Shown here piece by piece: positions 10,201 to 15,247 of a DNA stretch of 15,247 nucleotides (position 1 is the first letter of the stretch; the number at the start of each line of letters is the position of its first letter). Source of the DNA: Euperipatoides rowelli (lineage: Eukaryota > Onychophora > Udeonychophora > Euonychophora > Peripatopsidae); the NCBI GenBank assembly GCA_003024985.2, contig PXIH01S0034207.1; one strand, given 5' to 3'. A program made the position numbers and the translations under genes. The notes beneath the pieces are model-generated. The model did not search any database. It was not told the origin of the DNA and saw only the letters and a list, made by a program, of their open reading frames with translations.

Positions 10201-13200
10201 TGTTTACACCTGACAGACTAGTGTTAATTAGTCAATTAGCTAATAAATAATATTGTCATGTGATGAAAATTAAAGTGTTTTGTAAATATAAATGTAAACA
10301 CTACAAGAAAGGAAATCAAGGTTACGAACATAAATGAGGAAAATAATCCTTTGCCGCCTTATGGCAATACGGAAATATATCTATAGTTTTTTTCTTAACA
10401 ATTATCGTTTTACTGAGTTAGTTTTACATAAATGTTTTATTACCGTACTTAAATAATTTTAGGTTTCTGTATTGACATAATAACCCAAAGATTTATTTTC
10501 TTTATTTATGTTTGTAGCCTGATTTGTTGTCTTGTATTGTTTACACCCACAATCCATGCAATGAGCAAAATTACCAAGAGAACATTTTTTTGCAATATTT
10601 GACTTATTGACCAAACTAAAAAGTAGCTTATTGAATAAATGCAGTTTTAACATTTTTTTCAAGAATATCTTTTTTTTTTCTAACAATTTTTTTCAGTATT
10701 TTTCTGTACCATAACCAACGCTAATTTTTAAAGAAGTGTCATACCATTAAGAAAGGGTACGGGGGGGGGGAGTGCCAAATAAATTTTTGCTGTGGGAACC
10801 AAATACCCTAGTGTCAGCCTTGATCATATTCAATAAACACTAAAGTTTGTTGGAGATCATTCTGAAAATTTAAATAAGAAAAATGCAATAGATGTATCAA
10901 ATGCATATGATACAGTTGATATTGATTTTTTGGTAGGAAAATTATTTAAAATTGGTTTATCATTGAGTATCATTAGATGGAATATAAATATTTAAATTAT
11001 AGACTTGTAAAGATAATCATAGAAGGTGCAAGGTTCAATAAAACATAGTATCAACATCGGATTTTGTGTTTATTTAACATTTATACGAGCGACTTGATTA
11101 GGGGTATTTTTAATCAAATCTACTGCTATATATGAATTATTTAAAATTATACAGACTAGTTATTAATAATAATAATAATAATAATAAAGAACAAAATGAA
11201 ATCTTTCAAAATGATTTAAACAACATTAAAATAAGTTAAAAAATATCAATAAATTGGAAAACAAAACAGTGTCTCATTATGGTAGAAATAAGAAAAGTTT
11301 TAATTATTTGTTACTGATGAGATTTTAAATGTTTCTCAGGTCCGTAAAGACCTAGGTGTAAAGATTGATGATGATTTGTCTTTTACAAATGTGAAGCAAA
11401 ATGAGAAATAAATTTGGGATGTTGAAACAAGCCATTAAATGCTTGTTTCAAATGCATTTGAAATTTTATTTAACGCTACGTCAGGTGCAATATGAAAAGT
11501 CACATGATCAGCCACAATGCATCTGACATCATTTTCAATTACTTAGTCTAATGGACTCAAATTATTATTTTTTATTATTTATGATAAAATGTTATTATTA
11601 ATATTGTGAAATAGTATATAAGATTTCAATCTTTTTATAAAGAAAATTATAATGTTTATGCTGTCGGATTTAGAAATTTATCGAGTTTATTTTTAAAATC
11701 GTTCATATTTTTTGAGTTTACAATGTCTGCCATTAAGTTGTTCCATAGATGAATTCTTCTATAAAAGAAAGTAGATATTTCAAGTGTAGTTTATTTATTA
11801 AGGTCTTTCTATATCTATGTCTTCTAAGATTATGATTTTCAGCCGATTCAAAGTATTCTTTAGTATTTTTATTTAAAACTACATATTTCTAATTCTTTAT
11901 GAATTATGTAAGCATTTTTATTTTTACAAAAAGACAACAAAATGCCAAAAATAAAAGTTGCATGGTCGGGCACAATTCGTCTGACAGAATCCACTTTCTA
12001 TTACTTAGTCTAATGGACTCAAATTATTTTTTTATTATTGTTATTTATATATTTATAAGTGATAAGTTTCTGAATGATCTATTCTTATGTAAAAAATTTA
12101 TTTATGAAAGTTATGGGGGGGGGGATGAACACAACTATTCAACAGGTACAATGAATCTAATAGATCAAAATTGACTTCCTTGACCTTGAGGACTTTCAGT
12201 CATAATAGTTTTATACTTATCGAAGGAAGAGATCATGACGATAAGCTGTACAGTGGTGGGGGTTTCTACTTACTAAATTAAGCTGCAGTTGGGGGGGGGG
12301 GACGTATGAATCTGACGATTAATTGCACTTAACGTAGAGTTAAATTTATATTCAGCCTCTAAATGAATTTTGTTCATCCAGTATTTTGTTTGTAAATTAA
12401 AAGAATATATTAAACACAGACTGTGCTTTCAGACATATTACTAAACCTATAAATGGGTTTCATTGTTTATCCTACTTGAATAGGTTATTGAAATTAAATA
12501 TTCTAACACATTACCAAAGAATAATGCAATTAGATTTAATTTTCGTGTACAAAGAAATAGTATTACAACAGGAAAAACAAAATATGTTTATTATCAATAA
12601 AATGCATTGTATATGAAGTCATTAATATAATTTATATGGTAGAACAGAAATTAGAAGAAAAAAATATTGTAATTAGAAATGTTAAGTTGTAAAATGAGCT
12701 TCCAAGCAGTTTCTTTGAAATTATAAACATTGCACGCTTTAAGGGTGATTCTTTTAAATATGTAAAAAAAAATAGCGCTATGTTTTGTTGAAATAATTAT
12801 TAACCATTAACATTTATTAGTTAAACTGTTTATTAATAATATCTTGATTTATTGTAGTTAGTTTATTAACGTTACAGGCTGGCTCATCTATATTAGCATG
12901 AGGCGTCAGATTACATTAACATACTGTACAATATATTTACACAATTTAATACTGTAATTTTATCAAATTACCTGCCGCTTGTTACTATAAGACAAGAAAA
13001 AAAGGAAACATTCACTTTGATATTNAACCTTGCATTATAACCTTATTCCATAATGCACTGCCGTTGCAGTTTTTGCAACACTACAAAAAAAGTGTAGGCT
13101 ACAAACAAGTGGAGGAACAGGTACAAGTGATAAAATTACCCAGAAGTTATATCAAACCTTTTTATTATTTCTGAAATGTCACTACTCGACCCTCCAACTT

Positions 13201-13870
13201 CACCCCATTGTTTCATCTTGCAATTAACTGATTACTTTCGCAGTGTTGCTAAGGTCCCCCGATTATAACATTTTCTTTCCTTATAACTACACATAAATCC
13301 ATTTGGCACCCTACATAAAATACAAACAATACATTAATAAAAATGCACTAAACTAACAAACAATTAAAAATTAAAATTATAATAAACTCATTGCTTATAT
13401 TGAGTGTGCCTGTATGACATAAGACACCATTAGTCATACATATTATTTTATCATTCAACATGTCTTTATATAAAAATATTTATGGTCATATATATTGTGA
13501 TTTGCAAAATTTGGTTTGTGTATTGTTGGAAAAGAGGTTTATCTGTTTTGTTTGTAACAAATGTAATAAGATAATTAATCTTCCCAATTTATAAAAATTT
13601 TGTTCATTTTGGAAATAAATAAATTAAAATGAAGTCCAAACTTTTTATTGATGCATTTAATAACAGGTATAATAATAATTCCAAGTTATTTGTTAATTTT
13701 ATGTTTACTTTAAATGTAGGTGGTATATCTTATGTTTTATCTTTCTATTTTACAGAACCTCGGAGCTGTGCCATCAGCAAGGAAGAATTATGTGAAGGTC
13801 TTCGCGTTCTTATCCTAGTGGATGGCTTATTTTATGCTGGTCATGTTAATGCTATCCAAGCTCCTGATGT
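1036..13870 (+). CDS. BAHCC1/TNRC18 (wge)-like: Partial BAHCC1/TNRC18/winged eye-like chromatin regulator, eight internal exons (gene-level entry)
   Basis: Eight exons with canonical splice sites join in one frame with no stop, giving about 392 codons. Order of content: an NMSW..DRDEINPIW start followed by Lys-rich repeats; an acidic SDSD segment with a VKTE motif; an AT-hook; Lys-rich linkers; a conserved-looking SWNRRRSERIF block; a Ser/acidic segment; then the beginning of a Tudor-like fold. Intron phases in order, from the upstream intron, are 1,1,1,1,0,0,0,1 and probably 2. The identification rests mainly on the last exon, whose LRVLI..DGLFYAGHV.AI.APDV pattern matches what I know of BAHCC1, TNRC18 and wge. 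Vertebrate members carry a C-terminal BAH domain that reads repressive histone methylation (H3K27me3 for BAHCC1, H3K9me3 for TNRC18). That BAH domain, the start codon and the stop codon lie outside the window. A nuclear, chromatin-bound repressor role is inferred from the family. Confidence 0.72.
1766..1832. repeat. Diverged tandem repeat, period 41
   Basis: The 26-base segments starting attgcctgctctaataag (1766-1791) and attgccagctcttattgg (1807-1832) differ at four positions and both end gatttgtac. A weaker third piece, gtactttacattttttttcatcgcc near 1888-1912, resembles the end of one unit joined to the start of the next. Function is unknown; it is probably a short decayed minisatellite. 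Confidence 0.5.
2363..2388. repeat. Short perfect inverted repeat
   Basis: GTTGGAAT (2363-2370) pairs with ATTCCAAC (2381-2388) across a 10-base loop. It is a perfect 8-bp stem inside an intron. No known element is recognised around it. Confidence 0.45.
3207..3326 (+). CDS. Exon 2: acidic SDSD segment, hydrophobic patch, VKTEP motif
   Basis: The acceptor is tttttttctatttcag and the donor is cag|gtgaga. Joined to the previous G it reads DISDSDTTEFE, then ATCGLGLLAKYATCVAAQL, then HANTTVKTEP, 40 codons entering and leaving in phase 1. The acidic start has casein-kinase-2-like SDSD sites. The middle is a short Cys/Ala/Leu-rich patch that could form a helix. VKTE fits the SUMO acceptor consensus (hydrophobic-Lys-x-Glu). 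I assign no domain. Exon status is well supported: both splice sites are good, the frame is open, and codon use differs from the stop-rich introns on either side. Confidence 0.72.
3470..3553 (+). CDS. Exon 3: AT-hook exon (KRKPGRPKK)
   Basis: This small 84-base exon encodes 28 residues, entering and leaving in phase 1. It carries EEVLESTSSN followed by KKRKPGRPKKHNSK. The GRP core flanked by Lys/Arg is a canonical AT-hook, which binds the minor groove of AT-rich DNA, and AT-hooks are expected in BAH-type chromatin proteins. The upstream intron is only 143 bases. Its acceptor ends in three successive AAG triplets (3467-3475), so the exact exon start may vary by one or two Glu codons. The donor is acag|gtaaat. 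Because the exon is frame-symmetric, skipping it would remove the AT-hook without a frameshift. Confidence 0.78.
3675..3913 (+). repeat. Four spaced copies of AAAYAAGTG
   Basis: The 9-mer occurs as aaataagtg at 3675 and 3850 and as aaacaagtg at 3717 and 3905, all on the same strand. The pairs are spaced 42 and 55 bases apart and separated by about 130 bases. The surrounding DNA is unusually C-rich on this strand (caccacccccaatttaccatg). It may be part of an unrecognised interspersed repeat; no coding potential is seen. Confidence 0.35.
4494..4647. repeat. Long inverted repeat (40-base arms)
   Basis: The left arm, 4494-4533, starts cacttgatttttcttgacc. The right arm, 4608-4647, ends gccaagaaaaataaagtg. 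They are complementary at about 37 of 40 positions. The loop contains a small secondary stem (AAGACT 4540-4545 with AGTCTT 4561-4566). It also has a third copy of tgatttttcttga at 4589-4601, identical to 4498-4510. A transcript of the host gene would form a stable double-stranded stem here. Confidence 0.8.
4639..4644 (+). promoter_or_regulatory. AATAAA polyadenylation signal inside the retroposed element
   Basis: AATAAA lies eight bases before an A14 run, as in a genomic copy of a polyadenylated RNA. In its current place, inside an intron, it could also act as a weak premature polyadenylation signal for the host gene; there is no evidence for that. Confidence 0.45.
5192..5304 (+). CDS. Exon 4: Lys-rich linker
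   Basis: The acceptor is ttttttttatttattag and the donor is aag|gtaagc, a consensus site. The exon enters in phase 1 and leaves in phase 0, giving 38 codons. The peptide starts ETIVSKKSKNITLMKMK, then ALVEEKSSKKSKLKSEHQNSK-type basic sequence in which Lys and Ser dominate. It is probably disordered or a short charged helix and contains possible nuclear-localisation clusters (KKSK twice). No domain is recognised. It is the only clearly asymmetric internal exon before exon 7, so skipping it would shift the frame. Confidence 0.7.
5305..5822 (+). other. Intron 4 (518 b) with a copy of a diverged repeat
   Basis: The intron runs from gtaagc to tttattag. Bases 5398 to about 5473 resemble 7083-7163 in intron 5: both start acaaatt, pass through a t-rich ttaaaaa.cct stretch and share taaatcatatat near the end. 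No coding sequence is seen. The minus-strand open stretch at 5522-5761 is low-complexity noise. Confidence 0.55.
5823..6056 (+). CDS. Exon 5: SWNRRRSERIF block and Thr/Pro-rich segment
   Basis: The acceptor is tgctttctttattag and the donor is aag|gtaata. The exon is phase 0 on both sides, 234 bases and 78 codons, the largest in the window. The peptide has PSNETASLSYLEDMSWNRRR, then SERIFLSEASLSPALESNRN, then a Thr/Pro/Ser-rich tract (TTTINPSTTISPHTTTATHS), and closes VKIKTEELPK. The SYLEDMSWNRRRSERIF block looks like a conserved linear motif because it is ordered in composition between low-complexity flanks. IKTE is a second SUMO-type site. The region also has higher GC use (aaccgccggcgtagtgagcg) than its introns, which fits coding constraint. 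Confidence 0.76.
6604..6668. repeat. Three consecutive short hairpins
   Basis: CACCAAT/ATTGGTG (6604-6610 with 6617-6623), CAGCCC/GGGCTG (6629-6634 with 6645-6650) and TGAACA/TGTTCA (6655-6660 with 6663-6668) follow each other with 4-5-base gaps. All stems are perfect. I do not recognise an RNA family. Confidence 0.45.
7289..7301 (+). repeat. C13 homopolymer
   Basis: An uninterrupted run of 13 C in otherwise AT-rich intron sequence. Its length may be unreliable in the assembly. Confidence 0.8.
8296..8409 (+). CDS. Exon 6: Lys/Ser-rich basic linker with tandem donor
   Basis: The acceptor is tttattttattatag. The donor is either aag|gtggta (exon end 8406) or gtg|gtaaga (end 8409). The second matches the U1 consensus better and is used here. 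Both are phase 0, so they differ by one Val. The exon encodes PSSKPFHRDEGSLTKKKSSK followed by PKFDSEHKQSKSKDRKK, a strongly basic, presumably disordered stretch with bipartite-NLS-like clusters. Its composition echoes exon 4 (KSSKK..K.KSEHQ against KKSSKPKFDSEHK), which suggests, without proving, an old exon duplication. No domain is recognised. Confidence 0.72.
8410..9506 (+). other. Intron 6 (1097 b), nothing recognised
   Basis: The intron runs from gtaaga to caacag. The overlapping open stretches on both strands at 8424-8666 are short, hydrophobic or low-complexity and lack splice logic. I see no repeat, RNA gene or mobile element. Confidence 0.6.
9507..9705 (+). CDS. Exon 7: Ser-rich and acidic segment before the Tudor-like domain
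   Basis: The acceptor is tattggattttccaacag and the donor is ccag|gtaggt. The exon enters in phase 0 and leaves in phase 1, giving 66 codons plus one base. It contains RPSLPSSSHKESTIKSSHVE, then DIYCGTLKESPRFLESILDS, then a phosphoacceptor-rich DSTDTSSFSEGE stretch, ending PLSTLIERPSTPG. The ESPRFLESILDSD part could be a short amphipathic helix. Serines next to acidic residues fit casein kinase 2, and ERPSTPG contains an S/T-P site. The following intron is the longest in the window (about 4 kb) and is full of transposon debris. Confidence 0.74.
9752..10079. mobile_element. piggyBac-type MITE with TTAA target duplication
   Basis: The element (9756-10075, 320 bp) is bounded by TTAA on both sides (9752-9755 and 10076-10079). 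It has perfect 14-bp terminal inverted repeats, CCCTTTCCACTCCA at 9756-9769 and its complement at 10062-10075. A TTAA duplication with CCC termini is the hallmark of the piggyBac superfamily. There is no transposase, so it is a non-autonomous copy. Near the right end a 29-base unit starting aatggcgattcagaatc (9995-10023) is repeated with changes at 10040-10068, where it includes part of the terminal repeat. The interior is A/T homopolymer-rich. Confidence 0.78.
9995..10068 (+). repeat. Subterminal direct repeat of the MITE
   Basis: Two similar 29-base units, aatggcgattcagaatcgac... (9995-10023) and aatggcgatttagaatcacc... (10040-10068), are spaced 45 bases apart. Both end in tggagtg, the start of the right terminal repeat. 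Subterminal repeats of this kind can be transposase-binding sites. Confidence 0.65.
10761..10770 (+). repeat. G10 tract
   Basis: Homopolymer of ten G just before the + strand reverse transcriptase remnant. It is one of three such G tracts in intron 7 (others at 12115 and 12291). Confidence 0.8.
10885..11460 (+). pseudogene. Decayed non-LTR reverse transcriptase, 5' part (fingers/palm/thumb start)
   Basis: Pieces in three frames line up in order with a non-LTR reverse transcriptase. AIDVSNAYDTVDIDFL and GKLFKIGLSLSIIRW (to 10980) match the 'DVSKAFDTVDHD...W' block. LVKIIIEGARFN follows near 11006. LCLFNIYTSDLIRG sits where 'GPTLFNIYTSDL' is expected (about 11065-11105). KLYRLVIN with a run of Asn, EIFQNDLNNIK and INWKTKQCLIMV (11144-11285) match the region after the YxDD motif. 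VRKDLGVKIDDDLSF (11340-11384) and MRNKFGMLKQAIKC (11401) match the 'KDLGV.ID..L.F...' thumb. Several frameshifts and stops make it a dead copy. The family resembles the Jockey/CR1/L2 group, with the exact clade unresolved. Confidence 0.78.
11158..11188 (+). repeat. (AAT)n microsatellite inside the reverse transcriptase remnant
   Basis: About eight ATA/AAT repeats interrupt the remnant just after KLYRLV, adding a run of Asn codons in the same frame as the motifs on both sides. It is probably replication-slippage growth in a dead element. Confidence 0.7.
11496..11570 (-). repeat. Retroelement tail repeat, copy 1
   Basis: Contains the exact 29-base block that starts attacttagtctaatggact (11538-11566), shared with 12000-12028. 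The preceding 40 bases are about three-quarters similar (aagtcacatgatcagccacaat against aagttgcatggtcgggcacaat). Confidence 0.75.
11496..11890 (-). mobile_element. Non-LTR retrotransposon 3' fragment, minus strand (ORF2 C-terminus and tail)
   Basis: Read on the minus strand, 11885 down to about 11790 gives NKNTKEYFESAENHNLRRH then RYRKTLINK. After a frameshift, 11785 down to 11660 gives FFYRRIHLWNNLMADIV, then NSKNMNDFKNKLDKFLNPTA. This is the classic C-terminal 'HNLRGHRYK...FF..R..NLWN.LP..VV.A.S.N.FKNRLDKF' signature of CR1/L2/Jockey-type ORF2 proteins. The DNA from 11640 down to about 11496 should be its 3' tail, because a similar tail occurs again at 11954-12050. The fragment lies between the two halves of the + strand element and so probably inserted into it. 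Confidence 0.75.
11954..12050 (-). mobile_element. Retroelement tail repeat, copy 2
   Basis: Second copy of the tail found at 11496-11570, in the same orientation, with an exact 29-base match at 12000-12028. No ORF2 sequence is seen upstream of it on the minus strand (12050-12350), so this is a severely truncated second insertion or a duplicated end. Confidence 0.65.
12115..12124 (+). repeat. G10 tract
   Basis: Homopolymer of ten G flanked by ttat and atgaac. It resembles the tract at 12291 with flanks gtt and acgtatgaa. Confidence 0.8.
12291..12301 (+). repeat. G11 tract
   Basis: Homopolymer of eleven G in AT-rich DNA, about 170 bases from the similar tract at 12115. Confidence 0.8.
12431..12775 (+). 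pseudogene. Decayed non-LTR ORF2, 3' part (thumb and C-terminus)
   Basis: From 12431 one frame reads RHITKPINGFHCLSYLNRL, LKLNILTHYQRIMQLDLI, FVYKEI. This matches the 'RRATKLI.GF..LSYEERLKKLNL.SLEYRR.R.DLI.VYKI' block that follows the thumb in these elements. After a frameshift, 12678-12775 reads NVKL-stop-NELPSSFFEIINIARF, then KGDSFKYVKK, matching the '(V)VN.WNELPSSVVEA.S...FK..LD' end. It continues, in protein order, from the remnant at 10885-11460, with the intervening protein segment missing. The two are best read as one + strand element split by a later insertion. Confidence 0.72.
13756..13870 (+). CDS. Exon 8: start of Tudor-like domain, family-diagnostic
   Basis: The acceptor is ctttctattttacag. 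Joined to the G at 9705, the exon reads EPRSCAISKEELCEGLRVLI, then LVDGLFYAGHVNAIQAPDV. The pattern basic-x-LR/VLI-(x)DG-LFYAGHV-x-AI-x-APD-V/I-Y is the beta-strand opening of the Tudor-like region ahead of the BAH domain in BAHCC1, TNRC18 and Drosophila wge, from family knowledge. GC content is clearly raised compared with flanking DNA. The donor is uncertain among GT at 13869, 13871 and 13875. GTATGT at 13871 is the best match and would leave the exon in phase 2. The rest of the domain is not found in the remaining 1.4 kb, so the next main exon must lie beyond the window. Confidence 0.8.
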
Positions 13871-15247
13871 GTATGTATATTTATTTTAATATTTAGTATA
13901 AATTGAGCATTTAGGGAATTGAATGTTTTGTTATAAAAAATAAAGTTACACATAATGTCAATATACCAGTATTTTAAAACCTATTCTGTATTGTAACAGC
14001 AGAAACAAATCACCACTGCATGGTCTCAGAATAGACTGGGTCCAATTTTTAAGTTAATAATGAATGGTGATTTTCAATATAAATTATTAATTTTGTTGTT
14101 TTTCCCCTCATCTTTTTATTCCTAAACTTCATCATGCTTGTCAATATTTGCAAATTACATTTAATGCTTTGATTTGAGAATTAATTGCAGAGAAAATAAT
14201 AATTACCCATGATTTCAAATCATATAATCTTTTTCCTGTATGACACACATGATTTCACTCAGCTGTGTGAATTATACAAATCCTATCAGAGATAGCAGCC
14301 AGTTAAAGTTTTAATTGTTAAGCACGATCACAATTGAATATCGTAAGTTATTCATTGGCTGAGATTCTTTACTTTTAGCATGATTTGTCAACTTCATAAG
14401 TGAAAATTTTTTTTTTAGAAAGATGACAATGGAGAATGTGATTGTGAGTGGTCAGCTTTATGGCACTCTCTCATTTCAAGCTCAGAAATGTTGTCTGAGC
14501 CCGACTGATAGGAAATAGATGCTCTGCTTCGTGATTTGGTCACTGTCTGTTGTGAATGTGTGGTGTAACCATTGAAGAAATATGCATGGTATTTAAGCTA
14601 ATGACTTAAATCACTCAAATAGAAATTAATGTCTGCCCTCTAGTAGTGTTAAACATTTTATTGATATTCATGATTCAATAATCTGTAATTGCCATTTTTT
14701 CAGTAAATCAATAATGATAAAATTACCGAAGTGTACTGAATGTTTTATTTATTTTATTTAAAAAAATAAGTAATCCTTAATTATAATTTACCGAAACCAA
14801 ATCAAATACATATTACCAATACAATTAAATATACAATCACAAAATATCATTAAAATTTAAAATATAGATTAAAAACCAAACAGAAAAAAAAACATTGAAT
14901 ATTATTATTAATTAAATCTTTACTTTAAAGAAATGTGTTACCTGCTGCAGATGGTGAGCATACAATGCAACACTTACTGTTACAATGTTTAGATTGTTTA
15001 CTGGTGTTTATTGTTTATTGACGAGTAATGTTTATTGATATTCATTAACTTAAGTTTTTTATTATGTCAAAGTTTTATTTAACACCTTCCAGTTTGTGCA
15101 TTGACTTATAGAAGTACTTCAATTTTGAAGTGACTGAAGTAAGTTCCCAATAGATTATCGCTAAAACATTAGTTTTTTGTCAACACTTAGTTTTTCGTCT
15201 TAAGTTTTGTGCAGTATGGAGCTGGCAAATAGAATCCAAATAATCAA
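13871..15247 (+). other. Start of intron 8, to the window end
   Basis: The family's next expected block (GERGNRP-like, then more Tudor and BAH sequence) is absent in all frames, so this is intron. Apart from the candidate exon at 14419-14518 and a 7-bp-stem hairpin inside it (GCTCAGA 14480-14486 with TCTGAGC 14494-14500), I see only AT-rich sequence. Confidence 0.55.
14419..14518 (+). CDS. Doubtful alternative terminal exon
   Basis: A strong acceptor (a T10 tract then AG, ending at 14418) precedes an unusually GC-rich patch. If exon 8 ends at 13870 (phase 2), the frame continues as a V codon followed by KMTMENVIVSGQLYGTLS and FQAQKCCLSPTDRK, with a stop at 14516-14518. That would truncate the protein inside the Tudor-like fold. 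No AATAAA signal follows within 200 bases, and the peptide does not resemble the family's next block. It may instead be chance, a repeat or a structured non-coding RNA. Confidence 0.15.

Larger units (their letters stand above)
9706..13755 (+). other. Intron 7 (about 4 kb), transposon-rich
   Basis: The longest intron in the window. It contains a TTAA-flanked MITE (9752-10079), a + strand non-LTR retrotransposon split in two (10885-11460 and 12431-12775), a - strand non-LTR fragment between the halves (about 11496-11890), a second copy of that fragment's tail (11954-12050) and three G10-11 tracts. Stretches 10080-10760 and 12776-13755 show no identifiable gene; one undetermined base is at 13025. 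Confidence 0.65.

Noticed and set aside
10459-10686. Minus-strand 75-codon frame with a few Cys residues (CMDCGC)
   Set aside because: Lys/Asn-rich translation of AT-rich DNA; Cys spacing fits no zinc-binding pattern I know and there is no splice context.
11899-12174. 91-codon + strand frame
   Set aside because: It crosses the minus-strand tail repeat and a G10 tract and resembles no protein.
13063-13079. Short hairpin GTTGCA/TGCAAC
   Set aside because: A six-base stem with a five-base loop is expected by chance at this scale; there is no supporting context.
14419-14505. Exon in the other frame (KDDNGECDCEW...)
   Set aside because: It needs exon 8 to end at 13874 with a weaker donor (tat|gtatat), and the peptide does not match the expected continuation of the family.
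1-15247. tRNA, rRNA, CRISPR array, bacterial operon or phage features
   Set aside because: No cloverleaf, no regularly spaced direct repeats, no long ORFs or ribosome-binding sites; the splice structure shows nuclear eukaryotic DNA.

Overview
The window is nuclear DNA from an animal, most likely an arthropod or another invertebrate with sizeable introns. It is AT-rich, has no long open reading frame, and carries short exons bounded by GT-AG splice sites. Decayed transposable elements lie between the exons. The organism cannot be named from the sequence, and two single N bases (7356 and 13025) show it is draft assembly.

One gene runs left to right on the + strand. Eight consecutive internal exons join without a phase conflict: 1036-1233, 3207-3326, 3470-3553, 5192-5304, 5823-6056, 8296-8409, 9507-9705 and 13756-about 13870. 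They give about 392 codons that are open throughout. The first part of the gene lies left of the window and the last part lies right of it. Most of the protein is a low-complexity, lysine- and serine-rich chromatin-protein linker with one AT-hook (KRKPGRPKK) and two SUMO-type motifs (VKTE, IKTE). The last exon starts a conserved Tudor-like segment (EGLRVLI...LFYAGHVNAI.APDV). I recognise this as the segment ahead of the BAH domain in the BAHCC1 / TNRC18 / Drosophila winged eye (wge) family of histone-mark readers. The gene is therefore called a partial BAHCC1/TNRC18/wge-like chromatin regulator.

Layout: 1-1035 is intron or upstream DNA with a decayed non-LTR retrotransposon tail (about 486-830). 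Introns 1 to 3 hold small repeats and, at 4485-4672, a striking hairpin insertion with an AATAAA signal, a poly(A) run and 15-base target duplications. Intron 4 (518 b) and intron 5 (2.2 kb) share a diverged repeat. Intron 7 (4 kb) is a transposon dump. It has a 320-bp piggyBac-type MITE with TTAA ends (9752-10079) and a broken + strand reverse transcriptase (10885-11460) that resumes at 12431-12775. Between those halves lies a - strand non-LTR fragment (about 11496-11890), plus a second copy of its tail (11954-12050). The final 1.4 kb is intron with one doubtful alternative terminal exon (14419-14518).

The most interesting items are the retroposed hairpin, the nested retroelements, the TTAA MITE and the in-frame splice flexibility (a triple AAG acceptor on the AT-hook exon, a tandem GTGGTAAGA donor and several frame-preserving exons). 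I see no prokaryotic features, tRNA, rRNA or CRISPR.
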